Assembly (NCBI GenBank): GCA_034509425.1
Contig: JAVTVJ010000142.1
Location: forward strand, 1,246,501-1,310,500
Direction: 5' to 3'
DNA from: Eopsaltria australis
Lineage: Eukaryota; Chordata; Aves; Passeriformes; Petroicidae
Length of the DNA stretch: 64,000 bases
Position 1 is the first letter of the stretch. Every line of letters starts with the position of its first letter. Positions 51,920 to 64,000 of this stretch are shown here, one piece after another. A program made the translations under genes and the position numbers. The notes under the pieces are model-generated. The model saw nothing but the letters and a program-made list of their open reading frames with translations. It was not told the DNA's origin and did not search any database.

Positions 51920-53717
51920 AAAACCTACATTGTCTTTGGAAGGCTGTTCTGAAGATGTGCTGGAGACCAAATTTGCCCTCTGAACAAGACCGTAAGCCTC
52001 AGTGAGACCTAAATATTACTGCAGGATGCTCCTTGTTGCGTGAAATCAATGTGCTTAAATATACCCCTTGGCTCTGTATGCTGCTCAAGAGGTGGTTTTT
52101 GGATTTGAAGTGAGCTTTTCACAAGACACAGCAATACTGAAGATATGCACTGCTCCCAAAACTTCTGAAAGAACAGAGTACTTATAACCCTTTCTCACCC
52201 AAAACCAAGCCTCTGTCCTTATGACACATTAGTAATCTTAAATCCTTGCTGTTTCAATTGTAATTTAGATGAAAAATATACTATGCTGAGTGTAAGAAGG
52301 AGGATAATTTTGTCAGAAAGAAATATTTTCTGAAATCAACAATCAGACCGGTAACATCCACTCTACACTTGACTTCTTTATTGTTTTTTAACCAAGAACA
52401 TTTTGTGTTCAGTCATCTTGCTGCTGCTGATCTATAATGTGCCTAGACTTTCATTTTTGTCTTGTCACAGCTACTGCTTATATTGTCCACTGTAGATCCA
52501 CTATGTCTTTCCCTGATGATGTATAATGCTATATGTTGTTGTGATTATCACCTACATGTCCAAATAATATAACCTTTTGGGGTTTTATTTTCTTTCTTTT
52601 TTTTTATTCAATAGCATTTGTGCCAGCTTCCAGTCATATGTACCACTTTCGCCTTCTTCAGACCCAAGCTGGCAATTCTCATCCTGAATAGCTTTAAAAT
52701 TGCTCATAGCAATCAATGACAACTGAGGCATCACTAAAGAATTTCTCTTATCTCCAAGCTCCAATTTAGACCAGTCATTAGGCCTGAGTAAGCCTGAGCT
52801 GTCATAGCATTGTCCCTCATCACATGCTGTAAGCACGAAAAGTGAACTTCAAAATAAAATTTGTTCTATCTCTTACTACATTTTGTAATGGTCTAGTATG
52901 GACAATAAAATTTACTGAAATAGGACTGTCAATCTTTGGAACACAGGTAACTACACAGACTTTTTATCTAAGGAAAGCTACTCTACCTCAAATCTGATCC
53001 ACATTAAATCATTTCCTTATATTTCCTCTTTTATGCTGTTTGATCTTGTTAGTGGTGCATGCTACATTGCTGTGCAGACCCTATTTTTAGTAAGCATACA
53101 TTTTAGAAACTTGAAATTAAAACATACATTTAAATATGAGAAGGAAAACATCTAGATATCTAAGTACCTATTATATAAAATATTTGAAGAATATAGGTAT
53201 TCTTCTGCAGTGTCGCTATAGAAGTTTTCTTTCTTTCAGACTATTCAGTCTTAAAAGAGATAGTTGCAATTCTTTGCTTAGGTTGTATGTCTGAATTTAT
53301 ACTGAATTTTCAACTGCATCTTAAAATAAGGTCTGGTGATTTTTTTGATTCTTTTTATTGCTTCGACACTTTTTCTGAGCAGATTGAAGATAAAGAAAAG
53401 ATGTCTTGAATGGGTTTTTTGACTTTTTGACAGTTATCTGATTGTTTGGTTAAGGCCTAGTTTGAACAAAAATGCAGTAAACATGATTTACAGTTTCTAA
53501 ATGTTACAGTATGCTTCAAATTAAATATTTATATGCTTCAAGTTGTTTCAGCATTTTTAGAAAATCCTAAATGTAGAATGAACAAGTTGATGCATTCAAA
53601 TGATGGTTTTTGGTTGTGTCAAACGAATGTTAATCTGCTGGATTAAACACATTTACCAACTCTTCTGAACAGGCAGGGGAGAAAAATAAGACTAAACACA
53701 CTGTGATAGAATGAAGG
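51920..53717. other. Spacer between two related LTRs
   Basis: About 1.8 kb of AT-rich sequence. No retroviral coding similarity was recognised, so it does not look like a proviral interior. No gene was seen. Confidence 0.55.
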
Positions 53718-54270
53718 CAGGGAGATCACTTACCACCTGCCATCACACGCAAAACAGACTTGATCTGGAGAATATTGTTTGATTCCCAACCTAAATAGAC
53801 TTGGATGGTAAGAAACAAAACCAGAATTTACAATGGAACTTTTACCCTCTCTCCACTTCAATCCTTCATTCCTAATTCTTCTACCCAGCAGCTGCTGAGC
53901 AGGGCAGAGGGCTTGTGGGGCTGTGGGTTGTGGTTAGTCGGTAGCAACTCCTCTGTGCTGCTTGTTCTCTCTCACATTTTCCCCCTCTTTCTGGGTGGGT
54001 TCTCTCCATTGTCCTTCAGGGAAAACTCTGTTCCAGCATGGGCTCTCCAGGGGCTCAAGTTCCTTCAGGAAATATCCATCTGCTCCAACAGAGAGTTTGT
54101 TGTGGGCTGCAGTGTGTGTATCTATTCCAGAGCTGTCCTCTCAGTGGACTGCAGAGGGAATCTCTGCTCCCAGTGTCTTGATTACTGCCTCATACTCATT
54201 CTTCTCAAACATGGATGTTTGTACTGGTTTCTCACTTTTTTCCCCCTCACTCTGCCTCTCCAGCAAATTT
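53718..54270. mobile_element. Second, shorter LTR-like element related to the one at 50.8 kb
   Basis: It shares the order of landmarks with the larger LTR in the same orientation: AGGGAGATCACTTACCACCT, CATCACACGCAAAACAGACT, then TGCTCCAACAGAG..GTGGGCTGCAG units, then ACTGCAGAGGGAATCTCTGC. It is about half the length and strongly diverged, so it is a different subfamily or an older, internally deleted copy. Ends are approximate. The 160- and 109-codon overlapping open frames within it are not recognised as real proteins. Confidence 0.65.
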
Positions 54271-57200
54271 GTCTTTTCCTATTTTAATTAAACGGGCTTT
54301 TAACCTACAAAATGTTCAGAAAGATTGATTTCAGGAATGCCTGTGGAGTAAGGAGCTTCTCAATGTGAGTAAGGAAAGAATATGACACAAAAAATATATT
54401 TCTCAGTGAAAAGAGAAAATGAAAAGACTGTTATAGAATCTTCGTTAAGATATTTTCCCACATTTTTAAATCTTCCATTATAGAATTTAGTTAATAAAAT
54501 TCTTTTTTTATGGAGCTGTTGGTTGCAGCAAGTTTCATGCCACCTTAACAATCGAGAAAGAACATGGCATATTCACCTGCAGTTATAGAAAGATAAATAA
54601 ATGAAAAGGAAGCGAACTGAAAAGCTTCCAGATAAATACGCGTTATTATATATATAATACATAGAATACATAGAGCTGGAAATTGAGAGATTTGCTCTTA
54701 ACTATAATGTCCAAAACCCAGCCACAGTGACTGAGAGGTTCATTCTTCAGTTCTCACCCCCGCTATAGTCAACCACAAAACCACAAGAGATATATGCAAA
54801 CATGTTTTGATTGTGCTGCAGTGGTCAGTGCAAAAAGGGGCAAGTGAAAAAGAGGCCACCAAATTTTTCAGAAAATGTTGGTCTGGATTTCCATGAACGC
54901 TTTGAAAATTGTTCCATGTACTGCACTGCACAAAGATGTGATATAAATCTACAACTGGATCCACAAATACTGTGAGCAGTCTTTCAGCGAGTTTGCTGGT
55001 TTTCTCCCACACTACAGTTATTTAAATGTTTAATCACATATTTTATTAATACAAATAAATATCTACAAACTCAGTTTCATTTTCATAGTTCAGATTTATA
55101 TGAAAAGATAATATTGAATTTTCAAAAGCATCCAATGATTCTTCTGTTAGAGTTAGCCATTTTAGAAGGAGAAGCTGATAGTACATTTTTCATTCCCCAT
55201 TTTGGGCCTAAATGCTTAGGACTGGTCCCAACCAAGAAAAGAAATGGAGTGGAGGAACCATTTTTATTACTTGCTTATTAAATATGTCACTGTCTCAAAA
55301 TGTTAAATACTAGATAAAAAACATATTCATATGTATTTCCTAATCTGTTCTAATATACCTCATAATTCAATTAACTAGAACACAGTGATTTCAGAGTATA
55401 TATGCACACAGTCTAGCTTGTACAGCATAAACCTGCCTGCAAATGTTCCTTTTATAAAATTTTTACTTCTAATTAAGACATGTCAGATTTACTTTGACTG
55501 ATGAGCTGAATCTTGCAGATCAATAGGTCTCTGAGAAATTCCAAGGTTTGGCTTCAATCCTTCCCTATGGAAGTAAAGAAGCAAACTATGGACAGTAAAG
55601 CCTGAACAGCATAACTGAATGTGCAGTTAGACTTCCATATCTTTGTTCAGTGCTTAAGCAAATATTCTAGCTCTGTCAATTAACAGCATTCCCTGATACA
55701 ATCACTTTTGCCTTGTGTACTCAGTTCAGAGAAACATTGGTGGAAATACCTATTTGTGAGCAATCTGTATCCACTTTGAACAACAGTAAATGATGATACA
55801 AAATGAAAGTCAGCAAGGATCACGCCTCAGACAGTCACGCTGCTCTGCTGTCTGGCATTCATTTCACAGTCTCAAATTCCCATATAGTATTACATGAGTT
55901 CTGAATCTGGTAAAAGGTGCTTAACTGATATCCTTGGGAAAAGAAATTGAACAACCATGTCATTATAAATTCTTTCTGTAACAGAAAGAAACAAGATTTT
56001 GAATCCTGATTAGATGTCAGTCTCATTTAATTTGGGAGCAAAAGTAGAGATCATTAGCCCAGGTGCTTAAAAACCTTCCAATTTATTCTTGAAAAGTTTA
56101 GATCCCAAATAATGGAAATATTCAAAATGCATTGGCTTTGGCTTCTCTTGGGCCGCAAACAAACACAGTGGAAAAATAAATGGTTAATAGATAATTTGGG
56201 AATTTAATTTTTTTATGAACCCAGTATGTTTCAAATCCACAGGCTATCAGTAATTAATATTGTATGAAGAAGTAATAGAGTTGCAGTGATATGAGTCCAG
56301 ATTATCAAACTTCTAAAGAAGGAATATGAAGATTTAGCTATAAACTGTAACCATTTATGTGCTTAGTTACTTGTTTTATTGTGTATTGTTATTAATGCTT
56401 AATCCTTAAACACTCAGTTTATTTCAGCTAATGAAAACATGATAATTACTGCTGATACCAATGAGGTAATTTTAAAAAATGCACTTTTGTATTGCTGAAA
56501 CTAAAATTTTGTCTATGATTATTACTTGAGCTAAAAAATAATAAATATCTTCCTTCCACATGTGTACAATATAAATATAGAAATGACACAAGCTTAAATA
56601 CATAGTGTTGGTATATTTTCTGACTGCTTTAGTTTAGTTTCTTCTGTGAACTATTATTGATTGCATTTCTTCTAATGAAAATTTAAAATATGTGTAAAAA
56701 TAAGGAGGTTACATAATTATATTAATTTTCAATTATTTTTATTTAAATAAATTCTGAAATATTCTCATTGTCATTCTAATGCCATTTTTCAATTCCAAAA
56801 GTACATGTGAATTAGATCCATGCCTAAATGAGGATTACTCACAGCTCTTTGCAGATACTAAAAAAAGCTTACACTTTACAGTTAATCTTACTAGCTAATA
56901 CTTGCCAACAACATTTAGTAAGGGATTAAGAACAGATCCTGGAAGTTAAATTCAGTAAAAAAAAATCCAAAACAAAAGAATTCCTCTGAGGTATGAAATA
57001 TTTTTATTATTGATATTAGCAAAAGAAGCGCTAGAGCCTGCTAAATATAACAAGGGAACCAGACTGACTGAAAGAAAAAAAAGGTACTTCAAAATCTCTT
57101 TGCAGAAGCCATACCAGGGTAGTCCAAGGACACAAGTGACTGACAAAGTTCAACACAGTGACCATTGCTCACCAACACTTCCAACACCCAGGCATAAATA

Positions 57201-60200
57201 ACCATGTCTGTTGTGTTTTTAACCGGTCTCTCTGAAGTGGCCGCATTGATAAAATGTAGGTGAGCAAGCAAGAAAGGAGAAGAGAGGCTGGTATTCTGTT
57301 TTTCAATAAAAGACAAAAAATCTTTTTATAGACATGTTTGTGACATTCCTACTCTCTCTTCCTGTTAATTCATGTTCTTATTTGTGAAAGAAAAATTGAC
57401 AGAGAAAAGTAGGTTTCTTCTCTATCATCATATTTGTTTTCATGTGGTTTTCCTTCACTTAAAACCTTCCAAATTAGTGACTGTTTTGTTTTCACAGTGC
57501 TGATATTTGCTGAGAACATTTCATCTCATAAGCACAAAGAACAATACAAAAGGAAATAGTCATAAAGGATTATTATACTTTTTCAGGCTTTCCAGTGCCT
57601 TCTTGATGCTACATTAAAATGCTTTTTACATTATGGAACAAAGTACAATATACAGAAGATAAGCTTCAAATAAAAGAAATATTTTAGATAGTTCTGTTTC
57701 CTCCCATATCTTTTCCTTCCAAGATAAGTGGGCTTGGTAATGAGTAGCAGCTAAAATTTAGGTACATTTTCAAATCATACTCTATTTTTGACTAAGAGGT
57801 TTCCATATGATCAGAATTTAGAAGGGAAAAGACATGCCATCTTTCCTTTTTCCTTTAAAAAAATTATTTACATCTAATGCTAACAACTGTTGCATACTGA
57901 TCTGTCCACTATAGATCAGTACAGTGTATTGTAAAAGCAGGAACCTATAAAATCTTAATCTTATTAAAATAATCAATAATGTGAAAACTTCTGTTTGACT
58001 GCATGAAGCTATTATGCTATATAAAGAATATCATCCTTTTAATATTGACTATCTTATTTATTTATATGTAATTATTTTACAAAAGTTGTCCAAAATTAAT
58101 TTTATTTTTATATGGAAATAACAAATAAGAAACATTTTATAGTCCCAATACAGAAACTACTGTCCTGAAAGCTGGTAACTCCTGTCTTTGTTCTGTATCC
58201 AAATAAAAAATTTTCAGTTGTACAAAACTTATAAGCACATGCATCTGATCACCTAGCCATACATATACATAAATTCCTTCTCTTCCATAGTATTTGTACA
58301 TAAGTATATACTACTATTTTGCATGATATTTATTTTTTTTACAAAATACTTTTATTAATCTTCTAATAAATCTGAAATATTTTTGCCAAAATCATATTTT
58401 CAAAAACCAGACAAGACTATAATCAGTCTAACTAGCACTCAGCTTGATATACAATTACCAGAGCTCCCATTGCAGGTTGTTTCTCTCTGTCTCATCAAGG
58501 AGAGCTTGCCCAAGGCTTTTGTCTGTTGCCATTCACTGGCCCCGAATCTTCAAGCTTTCCTTACTGAGAACTCGGTTGATGGATGAGAACTACCAGATGA
58601 GAGCTTGTGGTTCTTAGTCTTTTGGGAGTTTCAGGTGGGCAAATAACCACCTATTTCCAGAAAGCTGCAATATATTTCATCACTTACTAACATCTGAATT
58701 GAATATTGTGAATGAGTTCTAAGACAACAGGAGAGGGAGGGACTAGAAATAAACCATGTTGTTTTCCCTGACTGTATTGAAAAAAAAAACAATCAGAATT
58801 GTGCATGAGCAACCCTCGGGATTAATAACATGTGGGGAAAAAGATTAAAAAGAAAAAAGGAAGACAGGAGAGGAAAGGAAAGGAAAAGAAGATAATTTTA
58901 TCCCAGAGATAAATAACCAGCAGTATGAAAAACATAATACTGTTATATGCATATGGTTGCAGATATTGTTTTATAAGTAGTCTTTCAGCTTATAATGTTT
59001 TCTAAGCCAATGGTAAAAACTTGCAATGCTAGCAGATATGTTCTCTTTACTTGTGTGTGCACAGAAAGGAACACATCACCTTGTTTTTAGTCAGTGTTTT
59101 CCATCAGAAGTAACACATCAGTAAGTTTCAGTCTAGTGGTTAGGGAAATAAAAAATAGTTACATTGCAGAAGTCTATTGCTTAGGAATGTGTTGTGCCTC
59201 CTTTGGGGATAATACTGAAATTCATTGTTTAATTCAAACTATGTACCCTTATAAAAAGCTACTGAACAAACAGAACCTGTCATTATATTGGAATTAAAAC
59301 ATGAAGAATGAAAAAAACCCCAAATTATTTGCATCTTCCAAACTGGTTAGCAACGAAAATCTTGCTGGACAATGGAGGATTTTCATACGATATCTTCTTA
59401 CTCAATGGCTGAAGAATCAGGGGAAATACTGCCATTCTTTCTGCATGAACATGTACAAGTGGTATTGGTAGTATGAGATTATGTTCTTGTTGATGGTCAA
59501 AGCACTCTGAGAGCTGCCTTGAAGGTTATCTCTTTTTACACCAAGGATCCTACTGCTGCACTGTCTGTACTTTTTTGTGCGAATTGTGTAAATGAAGACC
59601 CAAGCCTTCTTTAGGGAAATCTGGAGTATCACCCTAACTTCTACAAATATCTTGGTGTTATTGACACTAGCTGGAGACAGGCCCTTCCTAAAGCCAGGCT
59701 ACGGCCTCATGGTAGAATAAGCCTTGAGGCATCTCTTAACCTGTGCACCTACATATTAACTTCAACAGGTTTTGTCTCTGATTTTGGGGTGAGGGGGGGC
59801 CTATGTTTCCCTCTCCCTTTATTCCCTATATTACTTATTGAATTTCCACAACCAGTTGAATTGCATGGACCTCAGTTAGTGGCTATATGCAGTTTACTAA
59901 ATGGTCTGAGAGCCCTTAGGATATTTTTTGTGTTTAGAGAAGGGTCCTCTGGCATAGTATGTCTAGACAGTGTCCAATCACAGAGCTGTCCCCTCTGCCA
60001 AACAGTAGTTTTCCATTAGCCCTTTATACCTTTACCATTTTATAACTCTTCTTTTCATTTTTTAACTTAATAGAAATTATTAATACCTCATAATTTGTTG
60101 CAAAAAATATAATGGGACTTAAAAAGGTGGTTTAAGAAAAATCTGAATATGAATTTGTTCACAGGCAGTGTAATGAAATATAAAATACATATGGGGCCCT

Positions 60201-63200
60201 CAGCAGGCAGGTATGTACTCCATTTCTGTTACTCCACTGAGGTTTTACTTAAGTAAGGACATTTTCATGTTTGCGCTGTAAGATTGTTGGCATGGGGGAA
60301 TACCCACACACACTTTCTGAGACATGGCCTTTAGTCAGACAGTAAACAACTTGTAAAAGTCCAATCACCAAGTAAAGGATCAAGGTGATTTGGAAAGTAA
60401 GAGGTGTTCAAAAGGAGATGAAGACTGAACTATAATCTGTACCCACATTCTCAAAGTATCTTTGACTGACAACCTCAAAAGGAAGGGAAAACCATTCTTT
60501 TCCTTCTCTGCCCAGGGACCTTGTAAGTGCATAATTGCCCCTCTTGGGCTGTCAGCTGGGATACCATTTTTACCTCCACCTTCCTCTTTTCCAATCTAAG
60601 TCTAAAATATACTTTTTCTTTCTAGTGTTTACTGCCCTTCTAAGGCCTCCAGGGTAGAAGAAGGTAGTAAATACTAATAGAATAAGAAAAATCTCTGCCT
60701 CACTCATGCAGATCAAGCACATGCTCACTGCATGTAGCAATAAGGAGGGACTGTATTACAACTTTCTCAGTAATTAATATTATGCCTGGCCTGTTACAAC
60801 TTTGTAAACTGTGTGCTTCAGCTCTTCTTTTAGATGTCTGAAGATACCTAGAATAGTAGTTATAAATATTTTTAATTTCAAATTCTTGAACCAATGTGTG
60901 TTTTTCTAAATCTCAGTTTGTTAATAAGAAGACCATACTCACCTCCTATGGTCTAGTATTTGCTTTCTAATCATCAGTATTGTTTAGTTGGAAAAGACTG
61001 TGTTTGGCCAGAATACAGTGAAATTCCCTTAGTACTTCCTCTCAGCCTACAACAGCCTATGGCCTTGAGTGTTTCTGAGCTGGAATTGGTATTTTTTTCT
61101 TTGAAAATAGCATAAAATCTGTTGTTTTCTTGTCAATTTGATAACTTGATAGTGGAAACAAAGCAGATATATATTTACCTGAGACCTAAAACCTTGCAAA
61201 TGTATTAATTTTTGTATTCATCCCAGGCTGACTATCTGGCATTTACTGAGTTTTCTGGGGAATCTAATTGCAGAGCTTTGAGTTTAATAGACACATTATT
61301 TGCTTAAGACTTGAAGGTTCTAAAAGTACTAATGGGATCATAACAAAGACCACAGTGGGAGAAGCAGGGAGGAGCCATGATATACAGTGCTGAGTGGCAG
61401 CAAACGTACAGTGACTTCTAGTCTGTAATTCCTGCAGAGTTCAAAACTAAATGGAGGATGAAAATCTTTGTCTCCCTACCATATCACAACTATGAGGGAC
61501 AGCTCCGGCAGAAAGCAAGAAGACCCAAAGACAACCTGTGACACACTGAAGGGCCTTCCTATGGCTCTGAGAGGTATCTTTTATCTCACATAAAATACTA
61601 TTTGTTTCCTGGTGTTGTAAGCTTGAACAGATAAGTGGAGTGAATATTATGCACAACTATAAAACTGGTAGAACCCAATCCTTTAAGAATTTTCCCAGCA
61701 ATATTAAATTCTGCCTAAAGAGTTCATTCCTACCCCTTAGACAGGAAAAGAGTTTTGAGCAGTTTTTGTCCAGCCACCTCTGAATCTTCCATCTGTGTGA
61801 AATTATCATTAATATTTGAAAACAAACTCTGCTTTTTTTACATCATCCTGACATCCTCAGCAGCAGTAAAGACCAGAAAGAAGTGGAAAGTAAGAGGATA
61901 ACCAGAAGCAGCTCAAGTAAGTGAAATTCAGACGGCTGCCAATTCTTCTGTCTTGAATTAAATACAATATTTGACATGCAAAATTGAGGGTCAGCTGGCA
62001 GGTATAGCAAATCTGTAGCAGCTTGAAGCTAGTAGAAATTGTCAAAACTGCTTTATTTCCTTGTCTATCTTTCTTCATAATATGAAAACTGAGAGGTTTA
62101 GATTACACAAATCATTGAAGAAACTGAAGCTTTGGAATCTCTTCAGTGAAGCAGCATAAAGGAGGATGCAGTACTTTTACTGCAATTTTACTGCAGTCTT
62201 TTTCCTCTGCAAAGAGCAGAACGGTATGCAGCACTTGATGTTTTATTTCATCTTAAACAATGTTGTTCTTTGGTACAGCAGCAATTTCTACCAGTCCTAA
62301 TTGATCACAGACAGTAAAAGTCTGGTTTTTTGGCCAGCACTTTGATGGAAAATCTGAGCAAAGCACTGAGTTGCTGCAACACAGTATAGTCAAAACATTT
62401 TAATAGATGTTTTACTTCTTACCTCACATAGTATTTTAAGTTACAAGGTTTTATGTATAAAATTTCTTAAGTAGGTTCAACCGTATAGATGCGAAGACAT
62501 TTTGTATGCAAGCAAATAATCCGGTCTAGACCACAGCTTGAACATTTTGTAATTTTAGCAGGTGTTTATTCAGTGGTTCTGTAAATTACCTGAAATTGTT
62601 TGCCTCAAAATTTTCCCATCTCAATGAAAATTTTTATCCTGCCTTTATTCATGAGAGGGAATTTAAATAAACATGTAAAACCCCTCAGAATTTCTTGTAT
62701 ACATCAAAATTATAATGAACAAATGTGTTGATTTTCAGTGGTCTGACATAATTTATCTGGGAAGCTAATCCATAACTTGGATAGGAAACAATTTTTTAAA
62801 TTGAAAATATTGGAAGATGGAAGAAAAAATCTGTATAAAAACCTCACATTATCGATGTAGAAAATATTTTGCTGTTTCAAGCTTCTTTTTTTTTTTTCTT
62901 TTTGAAATGCAGAACAAACCACATGGCCATCAGAGTCAAAATACTAAAAGAAATGTTCAGCAATTTTTAAAAAGTGAGATTTATTGATAGGGCTGTTATC
63001 AGTGCAAAAATATTACTCTGTATTAGTTTAATGCCACCCTCAGTACTTAGTTTATCATGCCACCCTTTGTCTGAATTATAAGAGCTGCTAAAGAGTGTTC
63101 CACAAGAACAAATGAGCAGATGCCTTAATCAATGGAATCAATAAATATATGTGAAACAATGGAGAAAAGGCTGCAGGTCAAATGGATTCCCAGAGGGATC

Positions 63201-64000
63201 TGCCTAAACCTCATCAAAGTGATGCTGTCTAGCTCTGGACAATTCTGCAGTGACCAAAGAAAAATGACATAAAAATCAGTTGCCTTATCTATCTGGAACT
63301 TCTGGAGCAGACCATTGCCTAAATAGGCTGGGCAGAAACGAGTTTCCTTGAGTCCCATCTTGGATTCATAGCAGCTTGTCCTTCAAATCACTTAATCTTT
63401 GTGAGTGCTCGTTTTCCCTGTGGGCAAATATTTTCTCACTTTTTCACTAGGGCTCAAGAGAATTAATGTGAAACCATATAAAAGTGAACGTGAAATCCCA
63501 GAAAGTAGGAGTCAAAGTGGAAGAAACCTGAACTAATCATTGAAGGCAGCCTCAGCTGCATTTCCATGATGAGGAATATATGTTTTTCTAATATGCTTTT
63601 AAAAACACCTGATAATGGCTATTTTGCAATCTCTCTTGGCAACCTGATCAACAACTTGCTCAGGAACAATTTGTGCAGAGCCTTGGTTAGGGAAAGCCAT
63701 TAAATCTTCTTTTAGAGGCAATAGAGCTTCTTCTGAGTAGATATTTGAAAAATTCTCACTCCTATTCAAGCCCCTCTACTGAGCCTGGCAGAGTATAAAG
63801 GATGATGGCACATTTCATTTGGAAATCTCAGTTTACTCTCATGTCAGCATGAGAAACTCAGGATGCCTGTGGATCAGACTTTTATCCTTCTGACAGTTTT
63901 CTGCCCCATGTAGTCACTTTCAGCAACAGGGGAGTACAGCAACATCAAAAGCCATGAAGGATAATCCTTCTAATTGCAACTTTTGATAAACATCCAGTCT
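54271..64000. other. Intergenic gene desert to right edge
   Basis: AT-rich sequence with no recognised gene, CR1 or LTR. A small palindromic ATTATATATATAAT lies at about 54645-54658. All open frames are short and unrecognised. Confidence 0.6.
58835..58893 (+). repeat. Purine-rich GGAAA microsatellite
   Basis: A-rich sequence leads into AGGAGAGGAAAGGAAAGGAA and ends before GATAATTTTA. It is low-complexity polypurine. Confidence 0.75.

Noticed and set aside
51171..52005. Overlapping open frames of 109-153 codons on both strands
   Set aside because: They lie within and just beyond an LTR with repeated units. The Cys/Trp/Ser-rich translations are not retroviral proteins.
53805..54291. 160- and 109-codon plus-strand open frames
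   Set aside because: They lie in the second LTR-like element and resemble neither gag, pol, env nor a host gene.
1..64000. CRISPR arrays, tRNA/rRNA genes, prokaryotic operons or viral genes
   Set aside because: None seen; the sequence is clearly vertebrate nuclear DNA.

Overview
The window is vertebrate nuclear DNA, almost certainly from a bird and probably a songbird or other neoavian species. The evidence is one recognisable gene (NOVA1, minus strand), CR1 retrotransposon tails ending in the avian ATTCTATG-type repeat, and long terminal repeats of a type I associate with songbird genomes. There are no operons, compact coding regions or bacterial signals. Most of the short open frames in the AT-rich sequence are about the number and length expected by chance.

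Layout. Positions 1-13519 are part of NOVA1 intron 2. The gene runs off the left edge, and the exon completing the first KH domain was not found here. Exon 2 (13520-13663) encodes the first half of KH1 with the GKGG loop. Intron 1 is 13664-15557. Exon 1 coding sequence (15558-15693) starts at an ATG-ATG pair and encodes the N-terminus with its bipartite nuclear localisation signal. A GC-rich, CpG-island promoter region spans about 15030-17140. It includes a roughly 540 bp block that is almost pure purine on the plus strand, so pyrimidine-rich in the NOVA1 sense. It also holds a core with GC boxes and two CCAAT boxes. From about 17150 to the right edge lies a 47 kb AT-rich gene desert. If synteny with other amniotes holds, this is the NOVA1-FOXG1 interval. 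It contains CR1 fragments (24.5, 28.4, 29.4 and possibly 33.6 kb), two related LTRs (50.8-51.9 and 53.7-54.3 kb), microsatellites and hairpins.

Main lead. In intron 2, on the NOVA1 strand, an open 140 bp segment (6084-6223) has a near-perfect splice donor and a moderate acceptor. Its entry phase matches the exon 2 donor. The C-terminal half of its translation resembles, by eye, the last strand and helix of a KH domain. It could be an undescribed alternative KH1-completing exon, a decayed duplicate, or chance; I rate it a real but uncertain lead.

Function. NOVA1 is a neuronal KH-domain splicing regulator that binds YCAY clusters in pre-mRNA. The window holds its promoter, N-terminus and half of KH1, plus a large upstream region where neural enhancers are likely but cannot be confirmed from sequence alone.
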